From Clostridium sp. UBA4108 (lineage in GTDB: Bacteria; Bacillota; Clostridia; Clostridiales; Clostridiaceae), in assembly GCA_002381695.1 (NCBI GenBank), contig DFXM01000009.1, positions 33,195 through 71,391 of the forward strand: a stretch of DNA of 38,197 nt. The letters run 5' to 3'. The position numbers and the translations under genes were made by a program. This document shows positions 1 through 8,800 of this stretch, in pieces. Within the stretch, counting starts at the first letter, position 1; every line of letters begins with the position of its first letter. The notes beneath the pieces were generated by a model, which did not search any database, was not told where the DNA came from, and saw only the letters and a list, made by a program, of their open reading frames with translations.

Positions 1-5
1 GGAAT

Positions 6-83
6 AATATGAAGTTCAATTTGAACAGTTTATAGAAGAAAAGCCTATTTGTATAATGTAGAAACTTAATTACAACTTATATA
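6..83 (+). repeat. Upstream element shared by both transporter regions (copy 1)
   Basis: This stretch aligns with 24542-24618 with one short indel. The shared blocks are AATATGAAGTT, a TATAAT hexamer (52-57 here, 24587-24592 there), AAACTTAATTA and an ending CTTATATA/CTCATATA. One copy lies upstream of the leader of the first btuF, the other upstream of the second btuF. It may be a duplicated promoter region or a remnant left when the transporter locus was duplicated. Similarity was judged by eye. Confidence 0.45.
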
Positions 84-96
84 TTATGAATATATA

Positions 97-125
97 TTGA
101 AATATATTTTCATATATGGTACACT
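97..125 (+). promoter_or_regulatory. Tentative sigma-A promoter for the tandem riboswitch leader
   Basis: TTGAAA (97-102) and TACACT (120-125) are separated by 17 bases, which would start transcription shortly before the first riboswitch at about 162. The -10 is not ideal and the region is very AT-rich. A TATAAT at 52-57 without a clear -35 is an alternative. Confidence 0.3.
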
Positions 126-161
126 GAACCAGTGAAAGTTAATTGAATATTATAAAATGTT

Positions 162-335
162 TTAGGTTCCTTTAAGGATTAATAGGGAAAATGGTGAAAA
201 TCCATTACAACCCCCGTTACTGTAAGCATAGACAAATCCTAAAAACCACTGGATGAATTCTGGGAAGGTAGGATGAGGATGAAGTGTGAGTCAGGAGACC
301 TACCTAAAGATTAAGTGGAGCTTCGGAGGGAAGAT
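162..335 (+). ncRNA. Cobalamin riboswitch 1 (tandem pair)
   Basis: The cobalamin aptamer core is visible: AATAGGGAA, GGTGAAAATCC, a CCCCGTTACTGTAAGC block, a CCACTGGAT/CTGGGAAGG pair, and a B12 box GAGTCAGGAGACCTACC at 288-304, followed by CTTCGG. It is the first of two near-identical aptamers in the leader of the btuFCD-cbiZ-cobN operon. A terminator follows at 411-442, so control is expected at transcription, with high cobalamin turning the operon off. Confidence 0.93.
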
Positions 336-410
336 AGACCGTAAAGTATTAATAAAAGCACTATAATTAGTTTATAGAGTTTTTAATTCATGCTTTTTAA
401 TTTAGTTTGC

Positions 411-442
411 AAAACCTCCATTTTATGGAGGTTTTATTTTTT
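411..442 (+). terminator. Intrinsic terminator of riboswitch 1
   Basis: An 11-bp stem AAAACCTCCAT (411-421) and ATGGAGGTTTT (425-435) with a 3-base loop is followed by ATTTTTT. It lies between the first and second aptamers and is the likely expression platform of the first. Confidence 0.88.
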
Positions 443-468
443 AGAGTTAAAATTTAATATTAAAATGT

Positions 469-645
469 TAGGTTCTCATTAATGAGATAATAGGGAAAAT
501 GGTGAAAGTCCATTACAGCCCCCGCTACTGTAAACGTAGACAAATCCTAAAAGCCACTGGATAAATTCTGGGAAGGTAGGATGAGGATGAAATGTAAGTC
601 AGGAGACCTGCCTAATATTTAAACTTAGTTTTCGGTGGGAAAATG
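469..645 (+). ncRNA. Cobalamin riboswitch 2 (tandem pair)
   Basis: The same core as riboswitch 1 recurs: AATAGGGAA, GGTGAAAGTCC, CCCCGCTACTGTAAAC, CCACTGGAT, CTGGGAAGG, and B12 box TAAGTCAGGAGACCTGCC at 595-612, followed by TTTTCGG. By eye it is nearly identical to aptamer 1, including a similar AT-rich segment just upstream, which indicates a tandem duplication. Its own terminator is at 698-728. Confidence 0.93.
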
Positions 646-697
646 TTTTAGTTATTTTGAATTAGTATTTTTATTTAAATACATTAATTTAGCTTAT

Positions 698-728
698 AAA
701 AAACTCCCTAAAAGGAGTTTTTTTTATT
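698..728 (+). terminator. Intrinsic terminator of riboswitch 2
   Basis: Stem AAAAAACTCC (698-707) and GGAGTTTTTT (714-723) with a 6-base loop, followed by more T. It is the expression platform of the second aptamer. Confidence 0.88.
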
Positions 729-775
729 ATATAAAATAGCTCAAATTATTTTATTAAGACTATCTACATATTCTT

Positions 776-868
776 TTCTAACTAAATTATATGAATATAT
801 ATTTTTGTTAGAAGAAAGTATTCTAGATAAAGTGTTAGAAGCTTAATGGCTGCAGCATAAGTTTCTAA
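776..868 (+). promoter_or_regulatory. Possible alternative-pairing region in the leader
   Basis: TTCTAAC (776-782) can pair with GTTAGAA (807-813) or with a second GTTAGAA (834-840). The latter also forms TTAGAAGCTTA (835-845) with TAAGTTTCTAA (858-868), enclosing a palindromic GCTGCAGC. No known RNA family is recognised. These mutually exclusive pairings sit just upstream of a terminator-like hairpin. Confidence 0.3.
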
Positions 869-882
869 TATTGAATCCCCTG

Positions 883-920
883 AAAGCTATATACAATGAA
901 GTGTATAGCTTTATTTTTAT
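883..920 (+). terminator. Third terminator-like hairpin, directly upstream of btuF1
   Basis: Stem AAAGCTATATAC (883-894) pairs with GTGTATAGCTTT (901-912), with one G-U pair and a 6-base loop, followed by ATTTTTAT. It ends just before the ribosome binding site (AAAAGGAG, 922-929), so it could attenuate transcription or shield the start. No cobalamin aptamer lies directly before it. Confidence 0.5.
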
Positions 921-937
921 GAAAAGGAGTAGAAGAT

Positions 938-2386
938 ATGAAAAGTTTATTAAAAAAGAATTTAAAAACCTTTGTGTCAGTAATATTTATTTTAGCGTTA
1001 TCTTTAACAACTATGTTAGGCTGCTCAAATAAAGAGAATCCATCAAATACAGGAGCTGAGGGAAGCAAAGGAAATAATGGTGAAATTAGAACTATAGTGG
1101 AAAACGAGAAGATATTCATATCCTTTAAAGACATTATAGAAAAGGTAGGAGGAGAATTCTCTTTTGATGGCACTAAAGCTGTAGTTAAAAATGGCAATGA
1201 TACTATATCAGTTTATAAAGATAAAAAAGAGGCCAATTTAAATTCAAAAAATGTAGTTTTGGAAGAATTACCTAAGGTTAAGGATAAAGAATTATATGTT
1301 CCAATTGCTTTTGTCAATGAAACCATAGACGCTAAAGTCACTTATAATAAAGAAAATAATAAAGTAGATGTAAAAAAAGAAGTTCCACTAAAATACACTA
1401 ATGCCTTCAGTATAAGTTACTTAAAAGGTGGAGTAAAGAAAGTTATAGATGGAGATAAAAGAACCTTAATATTAGTTCCAGAGGGAAAGGAAGTACTAGA
1501 AGAATATAAAAATGAAATCATCATAAAAACTCCTTTAAATAATGTACTTCTTGGTTCTACTACTCAAGGATGCCACTTAAGAGCCTTAGATGAAATTGGA
1601 AGTATTAAGGGTGTTACCACTGAAGAAAGTCAATGGTATATAGAAGAAGTAAAGAAAGCTATGCAAAGTGGGAATATTGAATATGTTGGACAAAGCTCAG
1701 CACCAGATTATGAGAAAATAACTATATCAAAACCTTCCTTAGCCATTACATATTCAGGTAGTTATGGACTTCAAGATATGATGAAAAAGCTTGATGAATT
1801 AAAAATTGATTATGCAGTGTGCAACGAATATTTAGAACAGGATCCTCTTGGAAGAATGGAATGGATTAAATTTATTGGTGCTTTTTATGATAAAGAAGAG
1901 GATGCAGAGAAATATTTTGATGCTACTGTTGCTAAATTAGATGAAATGAAGAGTAAGATATCTAGTGCTCAGAAAACAAAAGTATCATGGGGAATGGTAT
2001 CTAATGGTACGGTTTACGTTCCAGCAGCAGATTCTTATGTAGCTAAAATGATTGAGATGGCTGGTGGGGAATATGTGTTTAAGGACGCTAATGTAGGTGG
2101 AGGAACTGTAAGTTTAGAAGATTTTTATGCAAAATCAAAGGATGCAGATGTACTTATCTACTCATCTTTAAGCCAATATGCTCCAACATTAAAATCTGTT
2201 GTTGAACAAGCACCAATTCTAGGAGATACTAGCCCAGTAAAAAATAAAAACGTGTGGTGCTTCCATCCAGATTATTATCAAGCTCTAGATAAAACCGATG
2301 AATTAATAGTTGATTTGGCAGCCATATTCCATCCAGAGCTCTATAAGGATTATACAGCTAAGCACTATATTAACTATAAAGAATAA
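938..2386 (+). CDS. btuF: Corrinoid-type ABC substrate-binding lipoprotein with an extra N-terminal stalk domain
   Basis: This is the extracellular binding component of an ABC importer, anchored by lipid at the membrane face. A positively charged, hydrophobic signal peptide ends in a lipobox (TTMLGC, Cys near residue 29). Residues about 48-150 resemble the copper amine oxidase N-terminal (stalk) domain, with ISFKDIIEKVGG and LYVPIAFVNE; this is extra to a normal BtuF. The rest is a helical-backbone binding fold like BtuF/FecB, with GRMEWIKFIGAF typical of the clostridial branch. The RBS AAAAGGAG sits 8 bases before ATG. The gene follows the tandem cobalamin riboswitches and precedes btuC and btuD, which supports a corrinoid ligand. 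Heme or siderophore binding cannot be excluded from sequence alone. Confidence 0.86.
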   Translation: MKSLLKKNLKTFVSVIFILALSLTTMLGCSNKENPSNTGAEGSKGNNGEIRTIVENEKIFISFKDIIEKVGGEFSFDGTKAVVKNGNDTISVYKDKKEANLNSKNVVLEELPKVKDKELYVPIAFVNETIDAKVTYNKENNKVDVKKEVPLKYTNAFSISYLKGGVKKVIDGDKRTLILVPEGKEVLEEYKNEIIIKTPLNNVLLGSTTQGCHLRALDEIGSIKGVTTEESQWYIEEVKKAMQSGNIEYVGQSSAPDYEKITISKPSLAITYSGSYGLQDMMKKLDELKIDYAVCNEYLEQDPLGRMEWIKFIGAFYDKEEDAEKYFDATVAKLDEMKSKISSAQKTKVSWGMVSNGTVYVPAADSYVAKMIEMAGGEYVFKDANVGGGTVSLEDFYAKSKDADVLIYSSLSQYAPTLKSVVEQAPILGDTSPVKNKNVWCFHPDYYQALDKTDELIVDLAAIFHPELYKDYTAKHYINYKE

Positions 2387-2408
2387 TTAGTATAAAAACA
2401 ATGAGGGT

Positions 2409-2451
2409 GAAGCTAAGAATAAATAAGTTAAACTTAATTAGTTTTAGCTTC
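2409..2451 (+). promoter_or_regulatory. Inverted repeat between btuF1 and btuC1
   Basis: GAAGCTAA (2409-2416) and TTAGCTTC (2444-2451) flank an inner AAGTTAAACTT palindrome. It lies in the only sizeable gap of the importer genes. Such hairpins often stabilise the binding-protein mRNA relative to the permease mRNA; that role is inferred. Confidence 0.35.
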
Positions 2452-2473
2452 TCTTCTTTTAGAGGAGGTATAT

Positions 2474-3502
2474 ATGGAGTTTGTCAAAAGAAATAAAAAG
2501 AAATACTTGATTTTATTTACAGTATTAGCTTGTATAGGGGCTATTACTTTTTGCTTTTGCATAGGTTTCGGTTCAGTTAAAATCAGCCTTGGAGAGGTTT
2601 TTAATATATTGACCTCTGATAGCTTGAAGGATAGCGCAAACTACAAAATAGTATGGGATATAAGATTCCCAAGAGCTATAGCTGCATTAATAGGTGGGTC
2701 ATCTTTAGCCGTGGCAGGAATTTTACTTCAAATATTTTTTAGAAATCCTATAGTAGAACCTTATGTTTTAGGTGTATCTTCTGGAGCAACCTTATGTGTA
2801 GCACTTATGATTCTAGGAGGTACGAAATTGGGTTTTGATTCCATAACACCTCTAAATATGTTTTTAGCAGCTTTTATAGGCTCTTTATTAGTTACTATTG
2901 TAGTAGTTTTTTTCGCAGGAAAGGTTAAAAACATAGTTACCCTTTTAGTAATAGGGATAATGGTTGGATATATATGTAGTTCGGTTACTAATATCTTAAT
3001 TGCTTTTGCCGATAAAGAAAAGCTTCAAGGATTTACCATGTGGACCTTAGGGAGTTTTTCTGGCTTTACATGGCAAAGCATTAAAATATTATTTTTTATT
3101 GGTGTACCTACAATAGTATGTTCTGGATTTATTGTAAAACCTCTAAATGCTTTTTTATTAGGAGAAGAATATGCAGAAAGTATGGGAGTAAAAATAAAAA
3201 CACTTAGAATTGTAATAGTGTTAATATCTAGTATACTTGCGGCTGCAGTTACTGCCTTCGCAGGACCAGTGTCTTTTATTGGATTAGCAGTTCCACATAT
3301 AGCAAGATTAATTTTTAAAACCTCCGACAATAGGATATTAATACCAGGAACAATTTTCATGGGGGGGATAGTAGCATCCCTTTGTGATTTAATTGCAAGA
3401 AGCTTACTAGCACCTATGGAACTACCTATAAGTGCAATTACTTCATTTATTGGGGCACCTATTGTTATAGTTCTTATCTTAAAGAGGAGGACATCAATAT
3501 GA
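2474..3502 (+). CDS. btuC: Corrinoid-type ABC transporter permease (BtuC/FecCD family)
   Basis: Integral membrane permease of a vitamin B12/iron-siderophore type importer. The 342 residues match the usual family length and are rich in hydrophobic segments consistent with about ten membrane helices. Family signatures visible are IRFPRAIAALIGGSSLAVAG near residues 60-80, FRNPIVEPYVLGVSSGA, and FAGPVSFIGLAVPHIAR before the last helices, the loop that contacts the ATPase. The RBS AGAGGAGG lies just before ATG. The stop overlaps the start of btuD1 (ATGA), so the two are translationally coupled. Corrinoid specificity is inferred from the riboswitch and CbiZ context. Confidence 0.9.
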   Translation: MEFVKRNKKKYLILFTVLACIGAITFCFCIGFGSVKISLGEVFNILTSDSLKDSANYKIVWDIRFPRAIAALIGGSSLAVAGILLQIFFRNPIVEPYVLGVSSGATLCVALMILGGTKLGFDSITPLNMFLAAFIGSLLVTIVVVFFAGKVKNIVTLLVIGIMVGYICSSVTNILIAFADKEKLQGFTMWTLGSFSGFTWQSIKILFFIGVPTIVCSGFIVKPLNAFLLGEEYAESMGVKIKTLRIVIVLISSILAAAVTAFAGPVSFIGLAVPHIARLIFKTSDNRILIPGTIFMGGIVASLCDLIARSLLAPMELPISAITSFIGAPIVIVLILKRRTSI

Positions 3503-4716
3503 AGATTTTAAACACAACTAATCTTTCAGTGGGCTATGGAAAAAAAGTTGTAGTAGAAGAAGTAAATATTAGTGGTTTAAAAGGACAAGTGGTATGTCTA
3601 CTAGGACCTAATGGTGCAGGGAAAACAACAATTCTAAGAACAATTTCGGGACTATTGGCTCCTATCAAAGGACAGGTATATATAAATAATAAAAATCTGG
3701 CGGAAATTAATAAAAAAACCTTAGCAAAGCAACTAGCCATTGTCCTAACAAAAAAGCTTCAAGGAGGACTTATGACTACCTTTGATATAGTTGCAATGGG
3801 AAGACATCCTCATACAGGATATTTTGGAAAGTTAAAACATAGAGATATTGAAAAAATTCATGAAGCACTGAAAACTGTTAATGCAGAATATCTAGCTCAA
3901 AGACATTTTGAAGAATTAAGTGATGGAGAAAAACAAAAGGTTTTAGTAGCTAGAGCTCTGGTTCAAGAGCCTGAGGTTATAGTGTTAGATGAACCAACAA
4001 CTCATTTAGATATACGTCATAGATTAGAACTTATAGATATATTAAAAAATTTAAGCAAGGATAAAGGAATTACTGTGATTTTATCCTTACATGAAATAGA
4101 CATAGCACTAAAAAGCTGTGATAAAGTGGTGCTTGTAAAAGATGGAAGTATTATTTCTTATGGCATTCCAGAGGATGTAATCAGTGAAGAGATTATAAGG
4201 AATTTATATGGAATAAAAGAGGCATCCTTCAACAATCTTTTAGGATCTATAGAAATATTGAACCCCTCTAAACCACATGTTTTTGTGGTAGGTGGAAATG
4301 GCCATGGAACACCTATTTATAGGATGCTTACTAAACATCATATTGGGTTTCTAACAGGAATAATTCATGAAAATGATATAGATTATGAAATTGCTAGAAC
4401 CATGGGAGTAAAAGTTCAGGTAGAGAAGGCTTTTGAAGAAATTACGGATATATCCTTTAAAAAGGCTACAAAGATTATAGATGATATGAAATTGATAATA
4501 GATTCTGGATTTCCTATTGGAGAAGTAAACAGAAGGAATATAGATTTGCTTAAATATGCAGTGAAATCAGGAAAAAAGGTTTTAAGCCTTAGAGATAAAC
4601 ACCTTATAAAAGAAGTCTATGGTGAGAACTATAATAAGGTACTTTACTGTAATAGTATGGAAAATTTCATTGAGGAAGTTAATAAATTAAATGAAGGTAC
4701 AGAATTAAATATTTAG
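3499..4716 (+). CDS. btuD: Corrinoid-type ABC transporter ATPase with fused C-terminal domain
   Basis: The ATP-hydrolysing subunit of the importer. Residues 1 to about 245 form a standard BtuD/FecE ATPase: Walker A LLGPNGAGKTT, signature LSDGEKQ, Walker B VIVLDEPTTHLD and the switch His in LSLHEID. About 150 further residues follow, beyond the usual length of about 255. This tail opens with a glycine-rich VVGGNGHGTPIYRML (near residue 265) and contains GIIHENDIDYEIA and DSGFPIGEVN. The same tail is on the second BtuD at 26987. It looks like an alpha/beta domain with a nucleotide-type glycine loop; its role is unknown to me. The gene overlaps btuC1 by four bases. Confidence 0.88.
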   Translation: MKILNTTNLSVGYGKKVVVEEVNISGLKGQVVCLLGPNGAGKTTILRTISGLLAPIKGQVYINNKNLAEINKKTLAKQLAIVLTKKLQGGLMTTFDIVAMGRHPHTGYFGKLKHRDIEKIHEALKTVNAEYLAQRHFEELSDGEKQKVLVARALVQEPEVIVLDEPTTHLDIRHRLELIDILKNLSKDKGITVILSLHEIDIALKSCDKVVLVKDGSIISYGIPEDVISEEIIRNLYGIKEASFNNLLGSIEILNPSKPHVFVVGGNGHGTPIYRMLTKHHIGFLTGIIHENDIDYEIARTMGVKVQVEKAFEEITDISFKKATKIIDDMKLIIDSGFPIGEVNRRNIDLLKYAVKSGKKVLSLRDKHLIKEVYGENYNKVLYCNSMENFIEEVNKLNEGTELNI

Positions 4717-4731
4717 TGGGAGGTAATTATA

Positions 4732-5877
4732 GTGATGATATATAAATTATCCACAGGGGATGAAGTACATAGATATAAGAAGAGTATAGTAGTACAGTTT
4801 ACGGGAGAAAGAAAAGTCTTAAGTACTTCTGTTATTAATGGGGGGTATAATGAAAATTTAAAATGTGTATATAACCATGATTGTAATCCAGGGGCAGGTA
4901 TGGCATGTAAGCTAAGAACAGATAGCTATAAAGGAGATATGGAGCTAACCACTAGAGAATTAGGTCTAGATGTTGAGACTACAGCAGGGATATCAACGGC
5001 AGCTTCTATGGAAAATGTATCTATTAAAATGGAAAATTACAAAGAGATAAGCGTTACAGCCATAGTCACTGGAGGTATTGAAGTCAATGGTGGAAGGGTA
5101 GGAGATCCCTCATCTTATTATGAAGCTGATGGTAAATATGAGCATATAAAACCAGGAACTATAAATATAATTTTATCTATAAATGCGGATTTGCCAGCTG
5201 AAGCTATGGTAAGAGCCCTGGTTACTTGTACAGAAGCAAAAACAGCAGCAATTCAAGAATTGATGGCAGGGAGTAATTATTCTAGAGGACTTGCCACGGG
5301 TTCAGGCACTGATGGAACTATTTTAATAGCTAATAGTGAAGCTAAAATAAAGTTATCTCAAGCAGGCAAACATTCTAAACTTGGAGAGTTGATTGGAGTC
5401 TCAGTTAAAGCTGCTGTTAAAGAAGCGCTATATTTACAAACTGGACTATGCGCAAAAAATCAACATAGCATATTAAAAAGGATAAAGAGATTTGGAATTA
5501 ATGAGGATATAATCTGGGAAAAATATGTGGTCATAATTTCTGAGATAACAGAAGAAAACAGAATATCAATACTTAAAAAAACCAATTTTATACACAACCT
5601 TCATTGTATAGATGATAGTAAGGATTTAGTACCTCTATTATCACTTTATATTCATTTGATAGATCAATTTGATTGGGAACTTCTCTCTAAGGAGGAGGTT
5701 ATTTATGAAGCTGAGATAATTTTATCAAATATTAAAAAGAGATTTAATATTAATGATTCAATTAATATATTTAATAAGGATTATGAAAATGAACCACTTG
5801 AGGAAACAGTTAAGTGTGTTATAGATAATTTTGTGGTAGTTATAGCACTTATAGCAGGAGGCATTAAAGATGTTTAG
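4732..5877 (+). CDS. cbiZ: Adenosylcobinamide amidohydrolase (CbiZ) with long C-terminal extension
   Basis: CbiZ cleaves the aminopropanol amide of (adenosyl)cobinamide-type corrinoids to give cobyric acid, allowing salvage and lower-ligand remodelling in the cytoplasm. The first ~235 residues carry the family hallmarks: LSTSVINGGYNENL, GTINIILSINADLP, AMVRALVTCTEAKTAAIQ, GSGTDGTILIA and GKHSKLGELIGVSV. CbiZ alone is usually about 220-240 residues; here about 145 extra, mostly helical, residues follow that I cannot assign. A GTG start at 4732 and an ATG at 4735 are both possible; GGGAGG lies at 4718-4723. The 3' end overlaps cobN1 by 8 bases, indicating coupling. Position after btuFCD fits processing of imported corrinoids. 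Confidence 0.87.
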   Translation: MMIYKLSTGDEVHRYKKSIVVQFTGERKVLSTSVINGGYNENLKCVYNHDCNPGAGMACKLRTDSYKGDMELTTRELGLDVETTAGISTAASMENVSIKMENYKEISVTAIVTGGIEVNGGRVGDPSSYYEADGKYEHIKPGTINIILSINADLPAEAMVRALVTCTEAKTAAIQELMAGSNYSRGLATGSGTDGTILIANSEAKIKLSQAGKHSKLGELIGVSVKAAVKEALYLQTGLCAKNQHSILKRIKRFGINEDIIWEKYVVIISEITEENRISILKKTNFIHNLHCIDDSKDLVPLLSLYIHLIDQFDWELLSKEEVIYEAEIILSNIKKRFNINDSINIFNKDYENEPLEETVKCVIDNFVVVIALIAGGIKDV

Positions 5878-8800
5878 ATTATTATTTATAATGTCCCCCA
5901 TGGATTCAATATATAAGCTTAAGGAAGTGCAAGAAGAGTTAAAAAGAACCTATAACTCTGAGATAGAATTGAAGCTTATGAATAGTTATGAAATAGATAG
6001 AGATACTGAAGGCATAAAAAAATCCTTTGAATTGATTAATGAAGCCGACTTTATAGCAATAATCTCCCATGGAGGATTGACCCACTTTAAAAGTCTAACT
6101 AAGATAATAGATGAATTCCAAGGGAAAAAGAAGTTCTTTATGCATTCTGGAATTGGGGATGAGAATGTAGAATTACTAAAAAAATCAGGTATTTCTAGTT
6201 CAGAATATAAAGAAATACTTAACTATTACTCTATTGGAGACATAGAAAATTTAGAAAACATGATCTTGTATTTAGGGTGTAACTTTGGAAGTCACAAATT
6301 TAGCTATAATCCTCCTAAACAACCTAAGTGGGAGGGAATATACTATCCTGGAAAAATAATTAAAGAACCAGAAAAATACATAAAAGAAATAAAAAGCAGC
6401 AATAAGCCCATAGTTGGTATCCTATTCTACTATAAATACATGCATGAAATGAATACAGAACATATTGATAGTTTTATAAAACAGGTTGAAGACCTTGGTG
6501 CGGAGCCATTAGCCATATACACAGCTACAGTTCCCAATATGGATATTGGATGTAGGGGATTTCAGTGGACACTAGACAATCTTTTAATGATAGAAGGGAT
6601 GCCTACAGTAGATGTAATTATTAATACTATTGGATATTCACAAACCATATTGAGCAATCCAAGTGATGGAACTACTCAACTAGAGAATAGTATATATGAA
6701 AAGTTAGGAGTGCCAGTACTTCAGGTATTAAACACTTATCAAAACTATGAGCAATGGAAAGATTCCTTAGTTGGAGTGGATATGATGTCCTTAACTAGTT
6801 GTGTGTATTATCCAGAGTTTGATGGACAAATCATTACAGTGACAGCCTCTTATTGCGAAAGTGAGATAGATGAAATTGGTGAAAAATTAGTTTTTAAACC
6901 AATTTTAGAAAGAGTAAATAAGATTTGCAGGTTAGCTTTAAATTGGGCAAAACTTAGAATTATGAATAATAAAGATAAGAAAATTGCCATATTATTTCAT
7001 AATATGCCTCCTAGAAATGATATGATTGGCTGTGCTTTTGGCTTAGATACACCTACCAGTGTATTAAATATGGTTAAAGCCTTAAAAGAAGATGGAGTAG
7101 ATATAGAATATGATTTTAAAGATGGAGATGAAATAATCAATAGGATTATAAATGCTGTTAGTAATGATACAAGGTGGTCTAGTGCAGAAAGAGTATTAGA
7201 AAAAAGTGTAGATACAATATCTGGAGATATGTATAGGCAGTGGTTTTCTAACCTAGATAAAAAGGTACAAGAGGAAATGATAAGAGATTGGGACTTACCG
7301 CCAGGAGAATTTATGGTGTATGAAGATAAGATTCCAGTACCAGGTATCATAAATGGAAATGTATTTATAGGCTTACAGCCACCACGAGGTTATGAAGAAA
7401 AAGCTGAAGAAATTTACCATAGTACAGATATAGTTCCACCTCATCAATATATAGCTTTTTATAAGTGGATTAAGAAGGTATTTAAAGCAGATGTAATAGT
7501 ACATGTAGGAACTCATGGAACCTTAGAATGGCTTCCAGGAAAAGAAATAGGTTTATCAGAGAAATGTTATACAGATATTGTTATTGATGATATGCCACAT
7601 TTATACCCTTATATTATCAATGTGGTAGGTGAAGGAATACAAGCTAAGAGAAGAGGAAGTGCAGTTATCCTAGATCATTTAATTCCATCCTTAATGCAAA
7701 GCGGAACCTATGGAGAGATGGAGAGCATTGATGATTTAATAAAGCAGTATTACCATGCTAAGCAAGGAGATAATGGAAAAGTACAACTTATAAAAGAAGA
7801 GTTAATAGGATTAGTTGTTAAAAATAATTATCACATAGATTTAAATATGAGCCAAGATGAAATTAATGAAAATTTTGAAAGATTTATGGATATATTTCAT
7901 GGGTGGATAGAGGAAATTAAAAACACTTTAATTAAAGATGGACTTCATATCTTTGGTACTGTCCCAAGGGATGGTAAATATGAAAATTTAATCTGTGCCC
8001 TTTTAAAATTATCCAATGGAGAGATTTCATCTTTAATTGAAGCAGTATGTACTGCGAAGGGGTTCAGCTATGAAGAGCTTAGAGATAATCCATATAATAT
8101 TAAGAATGGTGGAATAACCAATCTTATGGTATTAGATGAGCTTGAAGAAATCAGTAGAGAAATTATTAAAGAGTTACATGTTAACAATTATAGATTAGAA
8201 GCAATAGAGGATATTATAAATAAATACTTTTTTGATTTAAAAGATATGCCATATATGGAACTAAATAAGACTTTAAAATTTGCAGCGACAGTAGTAAAAC
8301 ACAAGCTAGATATGACCACAGATGAAATTAAATATTTTATATATGGAATAAACGGAAAATTTATTCCAGCTGGTGGAGCAGGGAGCCCTACAAGAGGTAA
8401 AGTAGATATACTGCCTACAGGAAGAAATTTTTATTCTATAGATCCCAATTCTGTTCCAACAAGAGCTGCTTGGAAGGTTGGAATGCAGTTAGGAGATAAG
8501 CTTATAGAAAGATATATAAAGGATGAAGGAAAGAATCCTGAAACAGTGGCAATGATAATATATTCAGGAGAAACTATGAAGACCTGTGGGGACGATATAG
8601 CAGAGGTACTATATTTAATGGGAGTAAGACCTAAATGGTTAGGAAGCTCTGATAAAGTAATAGGATTAGAGGTAATTCCACTAGTGGAATTAAAGAGACC
8701 AAGAATCGATGTAACCTTAAGAATTTCAGGATTATTTAGAGATACCTTCCCAAATATTATTGAGTTAGTTGAAGATGCTGTTAATCTTGTAGCTAGTCTT

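Noticed and set aside
865..1197. A 110-codon - strand frame over the btuF1 start, and similar antisense frames over most large genes
   Set aside because: They are shadows of convincing + strand genes with family motifs and strong ribosome binding sites.
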